NCBI GenBank assembly: GCA_029541985.1
Contig: CP095414.1
Coordinates: 744,001-808,000, forward strand
Source of the DNA: Bacteroidales bacterium F22
GTDB taxonomy: Bacteria; Bacteroidota; Bacteroidia; Bacteroidales; Bacteroidaceae
Length of the DNA: 64,000 nucleotides
Direction of reading: 5' to 3'
Below are positions 61,549 through 64,000 of this stretch, one piece after another; position 1 is the stretch's first letter; each line of letters starts with the position of its first letter. Below the pieces are notes generated by a model. That model made no database searches, had not been told where the DNA came from, and saw nothing but the letters and a program-made list of their open reading frames with translations. The translations under genes were made by a program, and so were the position numbers.

Positions 61549-63201
61549 ATGCGAATCCATTATTTCAAACAAGATATTTCAGGGATGCCCACCCCAAAGA
61601 AATTCACCTATCCTTTTCAATACCAACCTCATCCTTTAACTGTCCTTGCGGCAGAAGAAGTCAAAGAATATATACACAGTCATATTCAATGGAAAGATGA
61701 AGTCAATAAAGGCAAGATGTTTGGAGTATTATTAGTACAGCAAGAAGAGAACGCCGAAAGAAAAATCGGCTTTCTCTCGGCGTTCTCTGGAAATCTGGGA
61801 CAAAGCAACCATCACCCCTACTTCGTACCTCCAATATATGACCTACTCAACCCCGATGGTCGATTCAAGATTGAAGAGAAACAGTTATCAGAAATAAATG
61901 ACAAAGTATCACGCCTAGAACAGACTCCCGAGTACTTACAATTACTTCAAGAGTTAACCGTACTAAACCAAGAATCAGCAAATCAAATCGGTTTAGCTAA
62001 GCATCAATTAGTTAAAGGAAAAGAAAGGCGAAAACGACTTCGAGAACAACTTCAGAGTCAACAAGAAAAAGCACTTCTAAATAAAGAAAGTCAATTTCAA
62101 AAAGCAGAACTCAAAAGAATAAAAGACCATTGGAAGCAGGTCATAGAGAACCATCATAAGAAGATAGAGACTTACACGCGACAGATAGATAAGCTTAAGC
62201 AGAATCGTCGAGCTCATTCTGCACGATTACAACAATTTATATTTGACCAATTTCAGTTTTTAAATGGCCTAGGGGAAACCAAAGGACTCGCTGACATATT
62301 TGCTGAGACAGTTCACAAGACCCCTCCAGCAGGAGCAGGAGAGTGTGCATTGCCCAAGCTCCTACAATATGCCTACACACACCATCTGAAGCCTTTGGCC
62401 ATGGCCGAATTTTGGCAAGGAGCATCCCCCAAAAAGGAAATTCGCTTACACAATCATTACTACCCATCTTGTCAGGGAAAATGTGCCCCCATATTGAGCC
62501 ACATGCTCATAGGGCTTGAAGTGGAAGAAAACCCTCTACTCAATAATTGTTTTCGAGAGATAAATCTATCCCTCCTATATGAAGATAGATGGATATCAGT
62601 TGTCAATAAGCCATCTGGAATGCTCTCTGTACCAGGCAAGCAAAAACAATATTCGGTCTATGACTGGGCGCGCCAAAGATATCCAGATGCTACAGGTCCA
62701 TTAGTCGTTCATCGATTAGATATGTCCACTTCAGGACTATTAATCATAGCAAAAGACCTAGATACGTACAAAGTATTACAACGTCAGTTTATGGAACGTC
62801 AGATACAAAAGCGCTATCTTGCTATCCTAAATGGGATTCCAAAGAAAGCCTCATCCAAAGGAAAAATAACCCTTCCTCTCACATTAAATATTTTAGACAG
62901 ACCACGACAAATGGTCGATTATGAACTCGGCAAATCAGCCCATACCACTTACGAGATACTTCGTGTCGACAAACAGTACACACATATAGCACTCTATCCT
63001 CACACAGGACGAACCCATCAATTGCGCGTGCACACAGCGCACCACGATGGTCTAAATACCCCCATCCTAGGAGATGAACTCTACGGTACACCAGCAAGAA
63101 GACTACATCTCCATGCAGAAGAGATCACGTTTAGACATCCCCACACTCATGAAATCATGACCATTAGTCAATCTCCAGAAGATAACTTCTATGAGTACTA
63201 A
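61549..63201 (+). CDS. RluA-family pseudouridine synthase with long N-terminal region
   Basis: 550 aa from the ATG at 61549 (Met13 at 61585 is an alternative). The catalytic domain is at about 340-545: INLSLLYEDRWISVVNKPSGMLSVPG, catalytic Asp391 in VVHRLDMSTSGLL, QKRYLAI and HTGRTHQLRVHTAH. The N-terminal 330 residues contain KMFGVLLVQQ and IGFLSAFSGNLG near 60-85, a long coiled coil (about 105-230) and a Cys/His-bearing segment HNHYYPSCQGKCAPILSHML near 300. This longer form is known in Bacteroidetes and some gamma-proteobacteria as an RluA-type protein without an S4 domain. Likely modifies rRNA or tRNA; the exact uridine is unknown. Confidence 0.88.
   Translation: MRIHYFKQDISGMPTPKKFTYPFQYQPHPLTVLAAEEVKEYIHSHIQWKDEVNKGKMFGVLLVQQEENAERKIGFLSAFSGNLGQSNHHPYFVPPIYDLLNPDGRFKIEEKQLSEINDKVSRLEQTPEYLQLLQELTVLNQESANQIGLAKHQLVKGKERRKRLREQLQSQQEKALLNKESQFQKAELKRIKDHWKQVIENHHKKIETYTRQIDKLKQNRRAHSARLQQFIFDQFQFLNGLGETKGLADIFAETVHKTPPAGAGECALPKLLQYAYTHHLKPLAMAEFWQGASPKKEIRLHNHYYPSCQGKCAPILSHMLIGLEVEENPLLNNCFREINLSLLYEDRWISVVNKPSGMLSVPGKQKQYSVYDWARQRYPDATGPLVVHRLDMSTSGLLIIAKDLDTYKVLQRQFMERQIQKRYLAILNGIPKKASSKGKITLPLTLNILDRPRQMVDYELGKSAHTTYEILRVDKQYTHIALYPHTGRTHQLRVHTAHHDGLNTPILGDELYGTPARRLHLHAEEITFRHPHTHEIMTISQSPEDNFYEY
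61746..61788 (+). repeat. Intragenic inverted repeat in the pseudouridine synthase gene
   Basis: AGAGAACGCCGA (61746-61757) pairs perfectly with TCGGCGTTCTCT (61777-61788). A second TCGGC at 61766-61770 offers an alternative partner for GCCGA (61753-61757). It falls near codon 70 of the gene. Confidence 0.8.
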
Positions 63202-63223
63202 ACAAAAGGTATAGGACATAAAG

Positions 63224-64000
63224 CTATTCAGGATACAACAAATAAGGACGACGTTGTTGACGAAACCGTTTGATATCAGGCGCCCATTGCTTTTTAATCT
63301 CCTGAACCGAACAGCCATCAATAATCATTTTACGCACATAACCGACCCCCATTAGTTTTTCAAAAAATGAAGTAAAGAAATGACGTTTGTCCGGAATCTC
63401 TCGATAAGCTTCAATCAGATAAGACAAGTCGATACCACGAGCACGGATAGAATCGATTGACTCCCCGATCAATAAACGACCATAGCATACATTTCCCAAC
63501 TGAGGAGGATACTTTGCTCCAGGCATACGCTTAGGAGTAAACTGATAAGTCATCGTTTTGAATGACGGATGTCCGAAACACTCAAAAGGATGTACTGTAC
63601 CACGTCCCACACTCACAGGAGTTGCTTCGAAATAGCACAATGAAGGATAAAGAGCAATTGACAAATCGGTACGAAGATTTGGCGAAGGAGCAATAGGCAA
63701 TGAATAGCGAGCCTCACGTCTATAATGTAAACAAGGAATCACTGTTAAATTGACTTTTTCTTTTGAATCAAGCCACCCCTCTCCTTGAGCCATAAGCGCG
63801 ATTTCTCCGAGGGTCATACCATGCATGATGGGAATCGGAAGATAGCCAACCCCACTTTTATATTTCAGATCCAAGATAGGTCCGTCAACCATATACCCAT
63901 TGGGATTAGGTCGATCCAAGATGATAACCTTTTTGTGGTAATCTGCACAAGACTCCATCAGTTTAATCATGTTGATATAGTACGTATAAAATCGCAATCC
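63224..64000 (-). CDS. NamZ/DUF1343 family protein, 5'-partial
   Basis: The frame is open to the window edge (GLRFYTYYINM upstream of the first ATG), so the start lies beyond 64000; about 258 codons are seen. DUF1343 features: RFYTYYINMIKLMESC, VIILDRPNPNGYMVDGPIL, GYLPIPIMHGMTLGEIALMAQGEGWL, ALYPSLCYFEATPVSVGRGTVHPFECFGHP and the C-terminal domain ending FRQQRRPYLLYPE. Members include the exo-beta-N-acetylmuramidase NamZ, which removes MurNAc from peptidoglycan fragments. It converges on the pseudouridine synthase gene with 22 nt between. Confidence 0.92.
   Translation of the reverse strand, partial: GLRFYTYYINMIKLMESCADYHKKVIILDRPNPNGYMVDGPILDLKYKSGVGYLPIPIMHGMTLGEIALMAQGEGWLDSKEKVNLTVIPCLHYRREARYSLPIAPSPNLRTDLSIALYPSLCYFEATPVSVGRGTVHPFECFGHPSFKTMTYQFTPKRMPGAKYPPQLGNVCYGRLLIGESIDSIRARGIDLSYLIEAYREIPDKRHFFTSFFEKLMGVGYVRKMIIDGCSVQEIKKQWAPDIKRFRQQRRPYLLYPE

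Noticed and set aside
1-64000. CRISPR arrays, insertion sequences, prophage, rRNA operon
   Set aside because: No regularly spaced direct repeats, transposase, integrase or phage structural motifs, and no rRNA sequence were seen on either strand.

Overview
The window is 64 kb of an A+T-rich Bacteroidales chromosome. The evidence is a SusC/SusD pair, Mfa-type fimbrial genes, RagB/SusD and SusC outer-membrane signatures, lipoproteins with acidic residues after the lipid cysteine, A-rich translation starts without clear Shine-Dalgarno sites, and repeated use of the Bacteroides -33/-7 promoter (TTTG, about 20 nt, TAnnTTTG). I cannot fix the genus. The gene content (PFOR, Nfn-type transhydrogenase, Ser-type sulfatase) suits a gut or similar anaerobe. 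No phage, insertion sequence, CRISPR array or rRNA was seen.

Layout. 1-8.2 kb: the 3' part of an Mfa1/FimA-like fimbriae operon (partial major fimbrillin, a double-length Mfa2-like anchor, a large FISUMP-bearing tip lipoprotein, a further fimbrillin-like lipoprotein). 8.2-8.7 kb: a gene-free, hairpin-rich stretch that may encode a small RNA. 8.7-16.1 kb: riboflavin synthase, phoU, then glnS-dedA-wza-wzc as one operon. 16.1-34.6 kb: a Ser-type sulfatase followed by a complete beta-mannan utilisation locus (AraC regulator, SusC, SusD, surface glycan-binding protein, GH26, GH130, GPH transporter, mannobiose/cellobiose 2-epimerase, second GH26, GH2 beta-mannosidase). 34.6-39.3 kb: a minus-strand operon of XRE-cupin regulator, acyl-CoA synthetase and fused NfnAB. 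39.7-46.9 kb: a DUF4332 protein, an AraC regulator divergent from an RND efflux operon whose pump is fused to its TolC-like outer-membrane factor. 46.9-52.3 kb: pncB and an EEP phosphodiesterase, a second orphan tyrosine kinase, tRNA-Arg(CCG). 52.3-59.5 kb: a small conserved protein, YgiQ radical SAM, an AAA ATPase, PFOR. 59.5-64 kb: a decayed RLAN/RimI-like acetyltransferase locus, a lactonase, an RluA-type pseudouridine synthase with a long N-terminal region, and a partial NamZ/DUF1343 gene.

How it works together. The mannan locus encodes a full path: surface endo-attack and binding, SusCD import of oligosaccharide, GH26/GH2 trimming, inner-membrane uptake of mannobiose, epimerisation to mannosyl-glucose and phosphorolysis to mannose-1-phosphate plus glucose. 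A 10-bp direct repeat spaced 21 bp next to the susC promoter is a strong candidate site for the adjacent AraC regulator. PFOR and NfnAB are the two redox hubs of the fermentative metabolism seen here.

The most unusual observations are: the sulfatase promoter built into one arm of a 21-bp inverted repeat; the RND-TolC polyprotein with an internal signal peptide; a candidate structured RNA at 8.2-8.5 kb with a 14-nt complementarity to the GH130 mRNA; a tRNA-Arg in which the elbow pair G19-C56 appears replaced by A19-U56; a hexanucleotide array encoding the kinase tyrosine tail; and the frameshifted RLAN/RimI remnant. All functions are assigned by reading motifs and from memory of the families; no database search was run.
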